A stretch of DNA of 64,000 nucleotides, taken from assembly GCF_004307995.1 (NCBI RefSeq), contig NZ_SIRE01000029.1, forward strand, positions 62,001 through 126,000, given 5' to 3'. The position numbers and the translations under genes were made by a program. Of the stretch, positions 52,452-61,843 are shown in pieces (the first letter of the stretch is position 1; every line of letters starts with the position of its first letter). Source of the DNA: Paenibacillus thalictri. GTDB lineage: Bacteria; Bacillota; Bacilli; Paenibacillales; NBRC-103111. The notes under the pieces were generated by a model. It ran no database searches. It was not told the DNA's origin and worked only from the letters and a program-made list of their open reading frames with translations.

Positions 52452-52524
52452 ATTCAGCTCAAAGGCCGCTTCGCCATCCGCTTCTTTTGCAAACCGCAAC
52501 TTTCTTGTAAACACGTGCTTATCG

Positions 52525-53166
52525 TTATGCTTTTTGTTTGGACTTTATTTCGTACATGTTACAATCTGCAACATGAAGCAGGGCATCCAATGTTTTGGCG
52601 TCATTGGGGTACATTGCAACTCCAATGGAAACGGAAACTTCAAACCGCATCTCTGCTGATAATTTTTTTAACGCATGGTCGATTCGATGGATGGTCGCAT
52701 CCCCGCTGCTTGCATCTGAATACGGAGAAATGATTAGAAATTCATCCCCTGCCCAGCGGGCGACAATATCCGTTTTAGCGGTATTCGACAACAAAATATT
52801 GGAAGTATATTGGAGGACCTTATCCCCCGTTTCATGTCCGTACGTATCGTTAATCTTCTTAAAGTTATCTACATCGATAAGAAACAAATTTAAGATTCCG
52901 TCGCGTTTACCGATTCGCTCGATAATTTTAGGGAAAATTTGGATAACATGTCTTCTGTTACAAATTCCTGTAAGAACATCTTTTTCGGAGTAAAACTTTA
53001 CCTTATCGTATTGACCGCCCATCCACCAGCATATCGCTAAAGCGATAATGCCCAGATAAGGAAATCTAGTGTAGGGAAAATTATAGTATACATTTCCGTA
53101 GACTCTAACGATCCCATACAACACCAAAAAGACAGACATAATAACGATTCTTCCCGTATATTTCAT
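52525..53166 (-). CDS. GGDEF-domain diguanylate cyclase, membrane-anchored
   Basis: 213-aa protein making cyclic di-GMP. Two N-terminal hydrophobic segments (IVIMSVFLVLYGIVRVY and YLGIIALAICWWM) anchor it; the GGDEF domain spans about 60-210 with DVLTGICNRRH, LFLIDVDNFKKINDTYGHE and the active loop RWAGDEF near 137. The first Gly of GGDEF is Ala, a variant compatible with activity in some enzymes. No RxxD inhibitory site was confirmed. It is monocistronic. Confidence 0.9.
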   Translation of the reverse strand: MKYTGRIVIMSVFLVLYGIVRVYGNVYYNFPYTRFPYLGIIALAICWWMGGQYDKVKFYSEKDVLTGICNRRHVIQIFPKIIERIGKRDGILNLFLIDVDNFKKINDTYGHETGDKVLQYTSNILLSNTAKTDIVARWAGDEFLIISPYSDASSGDATIHRIDHALKKLSAEMRFEVSVSIGVAMYPNDAKTLDALLHVADCNMYEIKSKQKA

Positions 53167-53268
53167 GGTCAGTCTCCACTCTCTGGGTTGGTTTAGTGCT
53201 GGCGGGACTTCGAATCGCTACATTTGTCAATAAACTTAACACCCTGTCACTTCATTATATCACAAAAA

Positions 53269-53300
53269 AAACCTGATCTGACAACATCAGATTCAGGTTT
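53269..53300 (-). terminator. Terminator of the methionine-rich protein gene
   Basis: Stem AAACCTGA/TTCAGGTTT and TCTGA/TCAGA with a small loop; on the minus strand it is followed by a run of T. It lies about 75 nt after the stop of the methionine-rich gene. A second GC-rich palindrome (GGCCGA...TCGGCC, 53335-53360) lies in between. Confidence 0.75.
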
Positions 53301-53372
53301 AACTTACCAATTTAGAGTGAATTCACGATTAACGGCCGACATCGTCTCCACGATATCGGCCGACTTCATCGT

Positions 53373-53939
53373 TTACATCGATTTCATCATAAAGGGAGCA
53401 AGCAAATACATGGGGATAAAATCTTGAGTGACATACACTTCTCCATCCATAAGCATTGGGGCATTTTTGAGCATATTCTTATCCATTCCGATCATGATGT
53501 CTTTTGAGTCCAACATGATCTTGACCATGTACATATCTTTCATGTCCATCATGGCTTGGCCCGTTTTATCCGGCATCGCCGTGCCCATGCCCTTGTCCAT
53601 TCCCATATTCATATAAGTCATCGTAATGGACCGCTCGTCACCGTTCCAGATCACCTTGTATCCCAACGTTTCGGCGAACATCCTCAGCGGTACGTAGGTC
53701 GTACCGTTCATCATCATTTCTGCCTTACTGCCGGTTCCCATCATTTTGCCGTCCATTGCCATGCCGTTATTCATATTCATCATACCGGAACTCATGTCTG
53801 TGCTCATACTGGAGCCCATATCTGTGCCCATTTCTCCGGCAGCCGGCTTCATCATCATTTCATTGGCTTGCGCGATACCCGGGAGCATGAGAGCGAGGGA
53901 AAGAACCGATACGGCTGCTGCTTTTTTCATTGGATTCAT
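53373..53939 (-). CDS. Secreted methionine-rich protein with copper amine oxidase N-terminal-like domain
   Basis: 188-aa protein with a signal peptide ending at AQA (about residue 25). About 42 of 188 residues are Met, in MMM, MxM and GMxM clusters at 28-76 and 107-135, interrupted by a copper-amine-oxidase N-terminal-like beta module (TYVPLRMFAETLGYKVIWNG and DERSITMTY at 80-110). Exported Met-rich repeats commonly bind Cu(I) or Ag(I), so periplasm-equivalent copper handling is inferred. AAGGAGG precedes the ATG by 8 nt. It lies downstream of a two-component system with a 97-nt gap. Confidence 0.8.
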   Translation of the reverse strand: MNPMKKAAAVSVLSLALMLPGIAQANEMMMKPAAGEMGTDMGSSMSTDMSSGMMNMNNGMAMDGKMMGTGSKAEMMMNGTTYVPLRMFAETLGYKVIWNGDERSITMTYMNMGMDKGMGTAMPDKTGQAMMDMKDMYMVKIMLDSKDIMIGMDKNMLKNAPMLMDGEVYVTQDFIPMYLLAPFMMKSM

Positions 53940-54036
53940 TGTTATTGCCTCCTTAAGATGGTTTGTTATTCGAGATTAACGATACCGAAAGGCTGTTAAG
54001 GAAGGCTAACGAATTTCTTACAAAAAGATTAACAAT

Positions 54037-55095
54037 TTAAAACGGTTTCTTTCGCGGCACCGTGATCCAAAACCGGCTCCCCGAGCCTTCTCGGCTCTGG
54101 ACCCCGACCTCTCCGCCATGGCGCTGTACGATTGATTGGACAATAGCCAGTCCCAACCCCGCTCCCTCGCCTCCTTCACGTCCGCGTGACGGATCAGCCC
54201 GGTAAAACCGCTCGAATATCCGGTCCCGATCCTTCTCGGCAATGCCAGGCCCCTGATCCGTAAAGGACAACTCGATACAATCGCTGTCGTATTCCCTCGC
54301 CTCAAACACGATCACCGAAGCGGCGGGAGAGAAACGAATCGCGTTCTGCAGTAAATTGCCCAGCGCCCGCTTCATTTCAAAAGCATCGACCCAAACCGCC
54401 CCGAACCTATCCGGCATCCTCACGTCAACTTCAAGCTGCTTGGCGGTTAGCTGCAAATAATGACTCTGCAGCACTTCAACGATAAGACTATCCACAGCAG
54501 CAGCCTGCGGCTTCAGTTCGGCTGCACCGGCGTCAAGCCGAGACAATTGGAATAAATCGTCGATCAGTCCGCTTAATCTTAAGGTCTCAAGGCGTATCGT
54601 ATGCAAGTAACGGTCGAAGGTCTCCGGGTCTTGAATCACATGATCCTGAAGCGCCTCCACAAATGATTGAATGGACGCCATCGGCGTACGCAAGTCGTGC
54701 GATACGTTGGCGATTAGCTCCGAACGCGCTTCCTCCGATGCTCGAAGGCGATCGAACAGCTCGCGCAGCGTGCTTGACATCTGGTTGAATTGGGCAGCCA
54801 GCCGCTGGAACTCCTGCGGACCAATACGCGGAACGTCACTATTGAAATCGCCGCTTGCCACCCGCCGGGTCTCACTATCCAGCACCCGAATCCATCTCAC
54901 CAGCGGACGTGTAAGAAGAGCATGGACGAGCAGCGAAACAATGGCCGCCCCTATAGTAATACACATAATAAGCAGATATTCGTTTAAGGACAGCAGCATA
55001 TACCGATAAATGATAGACACGCTCACCAAAATCATGGCGATGCTTAACCCGTTTAGCAGCAGCAAATAAGCGCGCAAACTCAGCTTGAGCCTCAT
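54037..55095 (-). CDS. OmpR-family sensor histidine kinase
   Basis: 352-aa membrane kinase with two N-terminal helices (about 10-32 and 40-62) and almost no extracellular loop, HAMP at 63-115, HisKA with NVSHDLRTPMAS (His133), then N-box LLQNAIRF and the ATP-binding FTDQGPGI, RIFERFYR and GAGLGLAIV motifs. The short loop suggests it senses within the membrane or with a partner. It overlaps the regulator gene by 4 nt. Confidence 0.94.
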   Translation of the reverse strand: MRLKLSLRAYLLLLNGLSIAMILVSVSIIYRYMLLSLNEYLLIMCITIGAAIVSLLVHALLTRPLVRWIRVLDSETRRVASGDFNSDVPRIGPQEFQRLAAQFNQMSSTLRELFDRLRASEEARSELIANVSHDLRTPMASIQSFVEALQDHVIQDPETFDRYLHTIRLETLRLSGLIDDLFQLSRLDAGAAELKPQAAAVDSLIVEVLQSHYLQLTAKQLEVDVRMPDRFGAVWVDAFEMKRALGNLLQNAIRFSPAASVIVFEAREYDSDCIELSFTDQGPGIAEKDRDRIFERFYRADPSRGREGGEGAGLGLAIVQSIVQRHGGEVGVQSREGSGSRFWITVPRKKPF

Positions 55096-55814
55096 GGAGC
55101 CCCCCGCCCTTCAAATTTGTAGCCGATGCCCCAAACCGTCTTAATGAAATTCGGCTCTGAAGGGACAAGCTCTATCTTTTCCCGAAGACGCCGAATATGA
55201 ACCGTGACGGTTGTCGTATCTCCGTAATATTCTATGTCCCATATTTTATTCAGCAGTTGGCTGCGGGAAAATACTTGCCCGGGATGGGTCGCAAGCAGCG
55301 TAAGAAGCTCAAACTCTTTCACGGTTAAATCGACCCGGCCCCCATTCACTTCCACCCCCCTGCTGGGAAGATGAATAACGAGGCCTGGAAAGCGGATCTC
55401 TTCTTTTCCGTCGGCGGAGGGTGAAACGAACTGCTCAGGCTGGCCCGCCAAGCGCAGCCGGCGAAGAATCGCCTTGACCCGCAGCACCAGCTCCCGCGGG
55501 CTGAACGGCTTTGTTATATAATCGTCGGCACCCATCGTCAGTCCGACGATGCGATCCCCCTCTTCCCCGCGAGCTGTCAATAAAATAACCGGAACCTCGT
55601 GTTTGTTGCGAATCTCCTCACATACCTGAAAGCCGCTTATTTTCGGCATCATGACATCCAGAATAATCAAATCCGGCGCTTCCTCCCTCCAAACACGCAG
55701 CGCTTCCTCTCCGTCCTCAGCCGTCAAGACCCGATACCCTTCCCTTTCCAAATATCGCATACACACATCTCTAATGTTCGGCTCATCGTCAGCAATTAGA
55801 ATTTTGATAGGCAT
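55092..55814 (-). CDS. OmpR/PhoB-type response regulator
   Basis: 240-aa DNA-binding regulator. Receiver with acidic pocket DDE at 9-11, phospho-acceptor D53 (LIILDVMMP) and Lys in ITKPFSP; winged-helix output at about 135-235 (VDLTVKEFELLTLLATHPGQ and TTVTVHIRRLREKIE). AGGAGG lies upstream of ATG 55814. Operon with the kinase. The methionine-rich gene downstream is the obvious candidate target. Confidence 0.95.
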   Translation of the reverse strand: MPIKILIADDEPNIRDVCMRYLEREGYRVLTAEDGEEALRVWREEAPDLIILDVMMPKISGFQVCEEIRNKHEVPVILLTARGEEGDRIVGLTMGADDYITKPFSPRELVLRVKAILRRLRLAGQPEQFVSPSADGKEEIRFPGLVIHLPSRGVEVNGGRVDLTVKEFELLTLLATHPGQVFSRSQLLNKIWDIEYYGDTTTVTVHIRRLREKIELVPSEPNFIKTVWGIGYKFEGRGAP

Positions 55815-55957
55815 ATCGCATCCTCCTTTTCACTGTGCGTTACCGCCCTGTAGCGATTATACCTCATTCCCCCGAAAGCAAATCCTTACAAAAGTATTAA
55901 ATCATGATAGGCCGAGGTAAGTCATCTTGTTCATAATCAATTGTTATTTCATAAAAA

Positions 55958-55992
55958 GGGCATGAACCCGGTACAGTACCGAATCCATGCCC
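55958..55992 (-). terminator. Terminator of the amino-acid/sulfur ABC operon
   Basis: GGGCATG/CATGCCC stem enclosing a second small stem GGTAC/GTACC; on the minus strand it is followed by CCCTTTTTAT. It is about 110 nt after the last permease stop. Confidence 0.7.
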
Positions 55993-56101
55993 AAAAGGCG
56001 GCCTAAATATAGGGTGTCTGGCTGTTTGGGACCACTTCACTAATCGTACAAACTTGACCGGACCGAAGTCCAATCGAGTTTGGGTCAAGCGATCGCACGG
56101 T

Positions 56102-56809
56102 TTATGCATGGTGCCGCTTATATTTGGCGTAATGCTGCTCCCAATAAATGAACAACCTTTCGAAGATCAGCGTCAGTGCCCAATACACAAGCGAGACGAT
56201 CACGTACATTTCCAGATAGCGGTATGATTTCCCCGCTTCGATTTTGGCAACCGCCATAATATCGACAATCTGAATCATAAATACAAGCGAGGTTTGCTTG
56301 ATCGTGCTGATAAACAAGTTGCCGAAGTTCGGAATCGCGCTCACGATCGCTTGGGGTAAAAAAATGCGATACAACGCTTGCGGCATCGTCATGCCTACCG
56401 CCAGGGCCGCTTCCATCTGTCCGTAGTCGACGGCGTTTAATGCAGAATACCATGTCTCGGCCATATAAGCTGAAATGTAAACAGCAAAAATAAATATGAC
56501 CACTGCGTACTTGTTCAGTTCTTCCGGAAAAAAGCTGACATGTAACGATTCGTTTAATGCCGCGCACAGCTCAGGTAATCCGTAATAAAACAAATACATG
56601 ATCACCAACAGCGGTGTCCCCCGCACTACGGAAATGTACGCCGCCGCCAGCTGAGAAAGTACCGGAACTTTGTAGGAGCGTACCAGCGCCAACAGCAGCC
56701 CGAACACAAAACCTAACGCCGTAGCGGCCAGCACAATGGCCAAAGTACGCGGCACCGCCTGCAGCATGAGCGGCACTTTACTGCCCATATAAGACCAATC
56801 CAGCAGCAA
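56102..56809 (-). CDS. Amino-acid/sulfur-compound ABC permease, TcyM-like
   Basis: 235-aa membrane subunit of the polar amino acid uptake family (HisM type). Five hydrophobic segments; the conserved loop YGQMEAALAVGMTMPQALYR and LPQAIVSAIPNFGN at about 130-168 contacts the ATPase. TTG start with AGGAGGTG 5-6 nt upstream; the first ATG is seven codons later. Pairs with the next upstream permease, spaced 11 nt. Confidence 0.92.
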   Translation of the reverse strand: MLLDWSYMGSKVPLMLQAVPRTLAIVLAATALGFVFGLLLALVRSYKVPVLSQLAAAYISVVRGTPLLVIMYLFYYGLPELCAALNESLHVSFFPEELNKYAVVIFIFAVYISAYMAETWYSALNAVDYGQMEAALAVGMTMPQALYRIFLPQAIVSAIPNFGNLFISTIKQTSLVFMIQIVDIMAVAKIEAGKSYRYLEMYVIVSLVYWALTLIFERLFIYWEQHYAKYKRHHA

Positions 56810-56820
56810 GATGGCACCTC

Positions 56821-57525
56821 CTACGCCTTACCGGCCATAATTTTGTATCTCTTCGCATAACGGGCATTCATATAAGCAACAAAACGTCCCATCAGCATCG
56901 AGCAGAACCAATAGATAACTGAAACCGCCAAATACGTCTCCAATAGAAAAATCCCGTAGCTGCGCTCGATCAATATTTGCGCCTGGCCCATCACATCGAC
57001 AAGACCGATTGTAAAAGCAATCGTCGATTCCTTGAACAGCGTAATCGAATGATTGCCGATATTCGGCAGAGCGACCCGCATCATCTGCGGCAGCAGAATA
57101 CGTCGCAACGTTTGAAAATAAGTCATGCCTACCGCATATCCCGCTTCCAGCTGCGCTTTCGGCACCGCCAAATAAGCGGAACGGTATACTTCCGACATGG
57201 CTGCTGCGCAGTGTAAGCTAAACGCCAGCACCGAAAACGTTAAGCTGCTCCAATATTGGATGTCATAGCCGGTGATTACCTGTATAATTTTGGGCAAACC
57301 GTAAAAGATAAGAAACAACTGCACCAGCATCGGCGTAGACCGCATAAAGGATACATAAACGACGACCAGCTGCGAAAGCACCGGCACGCGGTAAATGCGC
57401 ACAAGCGCGAGGACAAGACCAAGCACAAGCCCTCCGAGCAGCGATAGGATCGTTAACAGCAGCGTAACGGGCAGCTGCGGCAGCAAGTCGATAAACAATT
57501 GTACAACTTTTGCGAAGTCAATCAT
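56821..57525 (-). CDS. Amino-acid/sulfur-compound ABC permease, TcyL-like
   Basis: 234-aa membrane subunit with five hydrophobic segments; FMRSTPMLVQLFLIFYGLPK near 63-82 and the loop KAQLEAGYAVGMTYFQTLRR then LPQMMRVALPNIGN are hallmarks of HisM-type permeases. Lies 27 nt after the binding-protein gene. Two permeases plus one binding protein and ATPase resemble the TcyJKLMN arrangement of B. subtilis, which has two binding proteins. Confidence 0.93.
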   Translation of the reverse strand: MIDFAKVVQLFIDLLPQLPVTLLLTILSLLGGLVLGLVLALVRIYRVPVLSQLVVVYVSFMRSTPMLVQLFLIFYGLPKIIQVITGYDIQYWSSLTFSVLAFSLHCAAAMSEVYRSAYLAVPKAQLEAGYAVGMTYFQTLRRILLPQMMRVALPNIGNHSITLFKESTIAFTIGLVDVMGQAQILIERSYGIFLLETYLAVSVIYWFCSMLMGRFVAYMNARYAKRYKIMAGKA

Positions 57526-57552
57526 GACGGGCAGCGCCCCTTCGTGCTTGTT

Positions 57553-58503
57553 TTATTTGAATTGATAGGTCGCATTCACTTGATCCAGCGATTGGAATAA
57601 ATTCGCGCCAAACCATTTTTCCGATAATTTCGGCAGGGTGCCGTCATCAATCAGTTGCTTGGTTACTTCGTCAAAACGTTTGGCCAAGTTGGCTTTGTCT
57701 TTGTTGAACAGTACCCAAATCGGTTCTTTGGTCACATACGTCGCCGCTTTCAAGTCCAGCTTCAACTCGGCGTTTACCGTGTCAAACGTATTTTTGTTCG
57801 TCAGAAATGCGTCATATTTGCCTTGATCGACCCATTTCAGCGATTCCGCATCGGTCACTTTGTCGACATTGTCGACTTTGATCGGCTTGTCTTTATGCTT
57901 CTCGTTATAGTCGTCAACGATGATTTTCAAACCAAGCGCCGGGTTCATCGGCGTCAGCGTCTTGCCTTGCATGTCATCCAAAGATTTAATATCGCTGCGG
58001 TTGGATTTCACGATCAACGCGTTAATGGAGTAGCCGTATGCCTGCTGACCAAACAAATACTTGGCTTCGCGCTCCGGATTGCGGTAATAGAAGTTTGCGG
58101 CAAAGTCGTATTTACCCGTTTCTACCCCAACCAGCATCGCGTCGCGGCTAATTTGATCGTATTGGAACTCATATTCTTCCAGACGTTCGTCAAGCAATTT
58201 CAAATAGTCGACCGTGTAACCTTCCATCACTTTTTTGTCGTTCTGGTAGCTGTAAGGCGGATTCGGAATTACGTTTTGCGCCACATGCAGTACGGTAACG
58301 TTTTTCTTTTGATCGGACGATGCACCAGGTGCTGCACCGCCTGACGATGCATTGGACGCCGTACCGCCGGAGCTGCCCGGATTATTGGCCGCCGGGGCAT
58401 TGGACGAGCCGCCTTGCTGCGAGTTGCCTGCCGTTCCACATGCGCTGAGCAATAGCACAAGCGCCGTTACCGCCAAAAAACCTGTTTTATATTTCTTTAT
58501 CAT
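57553..58503 (-). CDS. Amino-acid/sulfur-compound binding lipoprotein, TcyJ/TcyK-like
   Basis: 316-aa extracellular SBP_bac_3 protein. Lipobox LLSACG with Cys22, then a long Gly/Ser/Ala/Asn-rich linker to about 70. The ligand domain has NPPYSYQNDKKVMEGYTVDY and the motif MLVGVETGKYDFAANFYYRN. GGGGAGAG precedes ATG 58503. Cystine-type or S-substituted cysteine ligands are suggested by the flavin monooxygenase neighbour; not proven. Confidence 0.92.
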   Translation of the reverse strand: MIKKYKTGFLAVTALVLLLSACGTAGNSQQGGSSNAPAANNPGSSGGTASNASSGGAAPGASSDQKKNVTVLHVAQNVIPNPPYSYQNDKKVMEGYTVDYLKLLDERLEEYEFQYDQISRDAMLVGVETGKYDFAANFYYRNPEREAKYLFGQQAYGYSINALIVKSNRSDIKSLDDMQGKTLTPMNPALGLKIIVDDYNEKHKDKPIKVDNVDKVTDAESLKWVDQGKYDAFLTNKNTFDTVNAELKLDLKAATYVTKEPIWVLFNKDKANLAKRFDEVTKQLIDDGTLPKLSEKWFGANLFQSLDQVNATYQFK

Positions 58504-58536
58504 GTTTCTCTCTCCCCTGTATGTTCTGTTTTAAGT

Positions 58537-59289
58537 TTAAATTTCAAAATCCCACGCCGGCACGCGGCTGCGGATAAACTCCTTGGTTCTCTCGTGCTTA
58601 GGTTCGTTAAACAGCTGCTGCGGCAAGCCTTGCTCGACGATAAGGCCCTTTTCCATAAATACGATATGATTGGATATATCGCGCGCAAAGCTGAGCTCAT
58701 GGGTAACGATCATCATCGTAACCCCTTCGCGGGCGATGTTGCGAATGACCTCAAGCACTTCTCCGACTAACTCCGGGTCAAGTGCCGAAGTCGGCTCGTC
58801 AAACAAGATCACTTCCGGGTCCAGCGCCAGCGCCCTGGCAATCCCGACACGCTGCTGTTGTCCGCCGGAGAGCTGGGCGGGGTAGTGGTCCGCCTTAACC
58901 GCGAGGCCGATTTTTTCAAGCAGCGCCAAGCTTTTTTTGCGCGCTTCTGCGGTTTTCATCTTTTGCACGACAACCAGCGCTTCCATCACGTTTTCCAGCG
59001 CCGTCTTGTTGGCAAAGAGGTTATACGACTGAAACACCATCGCTGTTTTGCGGCGGAGCCGCAGCGTATCTTTGCGCGTCAGCTTCTCGGCGTTGACGGA
59101 CACGCCATCGATTGTAATCGTGCCTTTATTCGGCTTTTCGAGCAGGTTGACACAGCGCAGCAGCGTTGTTTTGCCCGAGCCGCTTGGTCCCAATACGGAG
59201 ACGACATCGCCTTGGTTCACTTGAAGCGAAATGCCTTTCAGCACCTCGTCTTTGCCGTACGATTTATGAATATCTTGCAGTGTCAGCAT
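58537..59289 (-). CDS. Polar amino-acid ABC transporter ATPase, TcyN-like
   Basis: 250-aa ATPase with Walker A GPSGSGKTT at 34-42, Q-loop VFQSYNLF, signature LSGGQQQR near 138, Walker B VILFDEPTSALDP near 158 and the H-loop VTHE. AAGGAGG precedes the ATG. It is the first transporter gene in the run, 33 nt before the binding-protein gene and 75 nt after the flavin monooxygenase gene. Confidence 0.95.
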   Translation of the reverse strand: MLTLQDIHKSYGKDEVLKGISLQVNQGDVVSVLGPSGSGKTTLLRCVNLLEKPNKGTITIDGVSVNAEKLTRKDTLRLRRKTAMVFQSYNLFANKTALENVMEALVVVQKMKTAEARKKSLALLEKIGLAVKADHYPAQLSGGQQQRVGIARALALDPEVILFDEPTSALDPELVGEVLEVIRNIAREGVTMMIVTHELSFARDISNHIVFMEKGLIVEQGLPQQLFNEPKHERTKEFIRSRVPAWDFEI

Positions 59290-59364
59290 TGTTTACCTCC
59301 TTATCAAACAGGCTTCCGGTCCGAAGCCTAACCGGTCCGTCGATTCGTTCCGGTGCAAATCCTA

Positions 59365-60681
59365 TTATTTCCCGGCATAACGGTTTTCCGGAAGGCTCAG
59401 CCCCAAGTTGCCGCGCAGCGTATCCGCTTCGTAATCTTTGCGGAACAAACCGCGGTCCTGCAAAATCGGCAGCACCTTCTCCGCAAACTCCTCTTGGCCG
59501 CCGACATACGGGGCCCAGACGTTGAAGCCGTCGCAACCGCGCTGCTCAAACCAAGCCTGCATGCGGTCGGCGATGCGCTCCGGCGTGCCGACAAATTCCT
59601 GCTTCGGCGAACCGAAACGGAAGGCCGTTTCCTTCAGCGACAGCCGTTCTCCCTTGGCAATGCGGACAATACGATCCGCCATCGAACGGTAGCCTTCGCT
59701 GCTTTCCGTACTGAATTCCGGGAACGGCGCATCGGGATCCAGCTTGGAGAAATCCGTATCTTTAAAAAACAGCTTGAGTTCGGTTACCGCTTCCTCATAA
59801 GTAATATAAGAAACAACCTCATTGTATTTATCCCACGCTTCTTTTTCCGTGCGCCCGATAAACGGATACATGCCGGGGAAAATAAGCACATCGTCCTCGG
59901 ATCGTCCCGCCTGCACCGTGCGGCGTTTTACATCGGCATAAAAAACTTGAGCTTCCGGAAGCGTGTCGATAATCGTATAGATGCCTTCCGCATTTTGGGC
60001 GGCAAACGTCTTCCCCGTCTCCGAACCACCGGCTTGGAAAATGACCGGCTGGCCTTGCTCCGAACGGGATATATTCAACGGCCCGCGAACGTTAAAAAAC
60101 TGCCCTTTGTAGTCCAGCGTGTGCAGCTTGGCCGGATCGAAAAATTTGTTGTTTTCTTTGTCGTACACAAACGCATCGTCTTCCCACGTATCCCACAGCC
60201 CGCGCACAATATCGAGATGCTCCTGCGCCCGCTGGTAGCGCTCCGAGTGCGAGAAATGCTTGTCCCTGCTGAAGTTCAGCGCCGCACCGCTGAGCGCAGT
60301 CGTTACGGCGTTCCAGCCGACACGCCCGCCGCTGATCTGATCCGCAGACATCAGTATACGCGCCAAGTTAAACGGCTCCGTATACGAAGTCGAAGCGGTC
60401 GCCACAAAACCAAGCTTCGATGTCACCGCCGATAACGCGGAAATAATCGTGAGCGGCTCGAATTGATTCATCGATTTCGGAGCGCTGTATTGGTCAAAAA
60501 ACAAGCGGTCCGAAAAGAAAATAAAGTCAAACTTGGCCGATTCCGCATATTGCGCCTGACGCACATGCGCCTTAAAGTCGATGTTCCCGTTCGGCGCAAC
60601 CTGCTGCTGCCGCCATAAAGTACGATAATGCCCAATTCCGAATACACGTGTCCCCAATTTCATTTGTCGTTTTTGGCTCAT
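59365..60681 (-). CDS. LLM-class flavin-dependent monooxygenase (NtaA/CmoJ/DmoA type)
   Basis: 438-aa FMNH2-dependent oxygenase. Family features: GNIDFKAHVRQAQYAESAKF near 32-51, FIFFSDRLFF, RVGWNAVTTAL then ARILMSADQISGG, and PVIFQAGGSETGKTFAAQNA. Members desulfurize or open organic S- and N-compounds; B. subtilis CmoJ (YtnJ) sits with the tcyJKLMN genes in S-(2-succino)cysteine use, a close parallel. GGAGG lies upstream of both ATG 60681 and GTG 60684. It needs a flavin reductase, not seen here. Confidence 0.92.
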   Translation of the reverse strand: MSQKRQMKLGTRVFGIGHYRTLWRQQQVAPNGNIDFKAHVRQAQYAESAKFDFIFFSDRLFFDQYSAPKSMNQFEPLTIISALSAVTSKLGFVATASTSYTEPFNLARILMSADQISGGRVGWNAVTTALSGAALNFSRDKHFSHSERYQRAQEHLDIVRGLWDTWEDDAFVYDKENNKFFDPAKLHTLDYKGQFFNVRGPLNISRSEQGQPVIFQAGGSETGKTFAAQNAEGIYTIIDTLPEAQVFYADVKRRTVQAGRSEDDVLIFPGMYPFIGRTEKEAWDKYNEVVSYITYEEAVTELKLFFKDTDFSKLDPDAPFPEFSTESSEGYRSMADRIVRIAKGERLSLKETAFRFGSPKQEFVGTPERIADRMQAWFEQRGCDGFNVWAPYVGGQEEFAEKVLPILQDRGLFRKDYEADTLRGNLGLSLPENRYAGK

Positions 60682-60839
60682 CACTTTCGGACCTCCGTTG
60701 TTTAAAAATATCCGTGTTAGTTTTTGATTATCATAAGCGAGCAGCTAATGACTATACCGACCCTTTGCCGGGGATCCGGCTCTGCTTCGGCTTCGCTTCT
60801 CGTCAAGACCCGCGTTAGTCGTTACGGCGCTTTTAACCG

Positions 60840-61823
60840 TTATGTGCTACGATATAAAACTACACCGTCCTGCCGGACCGGCTCCACGAGCTTGAGCTCT
60901 TGCGCCCAGCGCAGTCGGGACAACGTCTCCGTAAATCCGAAACGAAGCTGTAAAATAGACGCGGCCGGCGGAAAAGAACGGGCATAAATCTCAAAAGCGG
61001 TAACCGGTTCCGGTCTGATCTGGTCAAGCAAACGGGATTGCCGCTCTGCATTCAGCTCACGCAGTTCATCGAGCCTTTTGCCGAATCCGGAAAATGGATC
61101 ATAATGTCCCGGGAAAGCAAGTTCCACCTCATATGCTTCCATCCGTTTCAATGTTTGCAAGAAGCTTTCCACAGGGCTTTCATCCACCCCGCCCGGCACA
61201 AAACACGTATCTGGCAAGCTGTCCGGCATAATCGCATCGCCGCATAAGAGCAGCCGGTCGGCTTTGTTGTACAAACCGATATGACCTGCCGCGTGTCCGG
61301 GCATATCAACGACTTCATAATGCTCGCCGCCGATAACAATCGAGCTCCCCGGATTCAATTCCGTCAATTGTGCATGCGGCTTCACTTGTTCACCGTTTCC
61401 TTGCCAATGCTGAACCATCTCGGCATACACATCAGCCGGCAATCCGTTTTCACGATACATCTCCAGCATGCTGCCTACCAACCAGCGGTTTTCCCCCCAC
61501 AGCCCTTCGATTTGCCGCTTCGCCAATGAAGATACGTACACCGGAGCTCCTGACTGCTGCTGCAGCCACCCGGCCAAACCGTAATGATCGGGATGATGGT
61601 GCGTAATGACAATGCTGCGAATTTGCTCGAAGGTGAAACCGATTTGCTCGCTTGCGCGTCTCCACATCTCCACCGCAGTTTCGGTATGCATGCCGACATC
61701 GATGACGCTGTAGCCGCCGTTGTCGGGAATCAAATAACAGTTCACCCAAGCCGGATTGCCCATCGGCAAACGTATTTGATAAATGCCGTTCGGGTGCAAA
61801 CTAACCAGATCCATGGAATTCAT
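60840..61823 (-). CDS. Metallo-beta-lactamase fold hydrolase
   Basis: 327-aa hydrolase with the di-zinc site HxHxDH at 75-80 (THHHPDHYGLAG), DMPGHAAGHIGLY (His) and GDAIMPD (bridging Asp), and a late FPGHYDPF His. The C-terminal ~80 residues form a winged-helix tail. A longer frame opens to 61934, overlapping the aminotransferase gene, so a start at ATG 61823 or its neighbours (61826, 61814) is preferred; the ribosome site is weak (GGAAAGAG). The substrate is unknown; context suggests a thioester or sulfur intermediate. Confidence 0.85.
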   Translation of the reverse strand: MNSMDLVSLHPNGIYQIRLPMGNPAWVNCYLIPDNGGYSVIDVGMHTETAVEMWRRASEQIGFTFEQIRSIVITHHHPDHYGLAGWLQQQSGAPVYVSSLAKRQIEGLWGENRWLVGSMLEMYRENGLPADVYAEMVQHWQGNGEQVKPHAQLTELNPGSSIVIGGEHYEVVDMPGHAAGHIGLYNKADRLLLCGDAIMPDSLPDTCFVPGGVDESPVESFLQTLKRMEAYEVELAFPGHYDPFSGFGKRLDELRELNAERQSRLLDQIRPEPVTAFEIYARSFPPAASILQLRFGFTETLSRLRWAQELKLVEPVRQDGVVLYRST

Positions 61824-61843
61824 CATCTCTTTCCGTTTGATCG

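Larger units (their letters stand above)
52121..52524. other. Gene-free stretch with MITE-like element and repeat hairpin
   Basis: Contains the element at 52196-52398 and the hairpin copy at 52414-52451, both listed separately. The part next to the kinase start must hold its promoter, but no clear boxes were seen. Open frames here lack ribosome sites. Confidence 0.5.

Noticed and set aside
52452..52530. Short minus-strand frame reading HNDKHVFTRKLRFAKEADGE
   Set aside because: Looks faintly coding but has no start and runs into the repeated hairpin.
59353..60435. 360-codon plus-strand frame opposite the flavin monooxygenase
   Set aside because: Antisense shadow; protein has no recognisable domain and no ribosome site.
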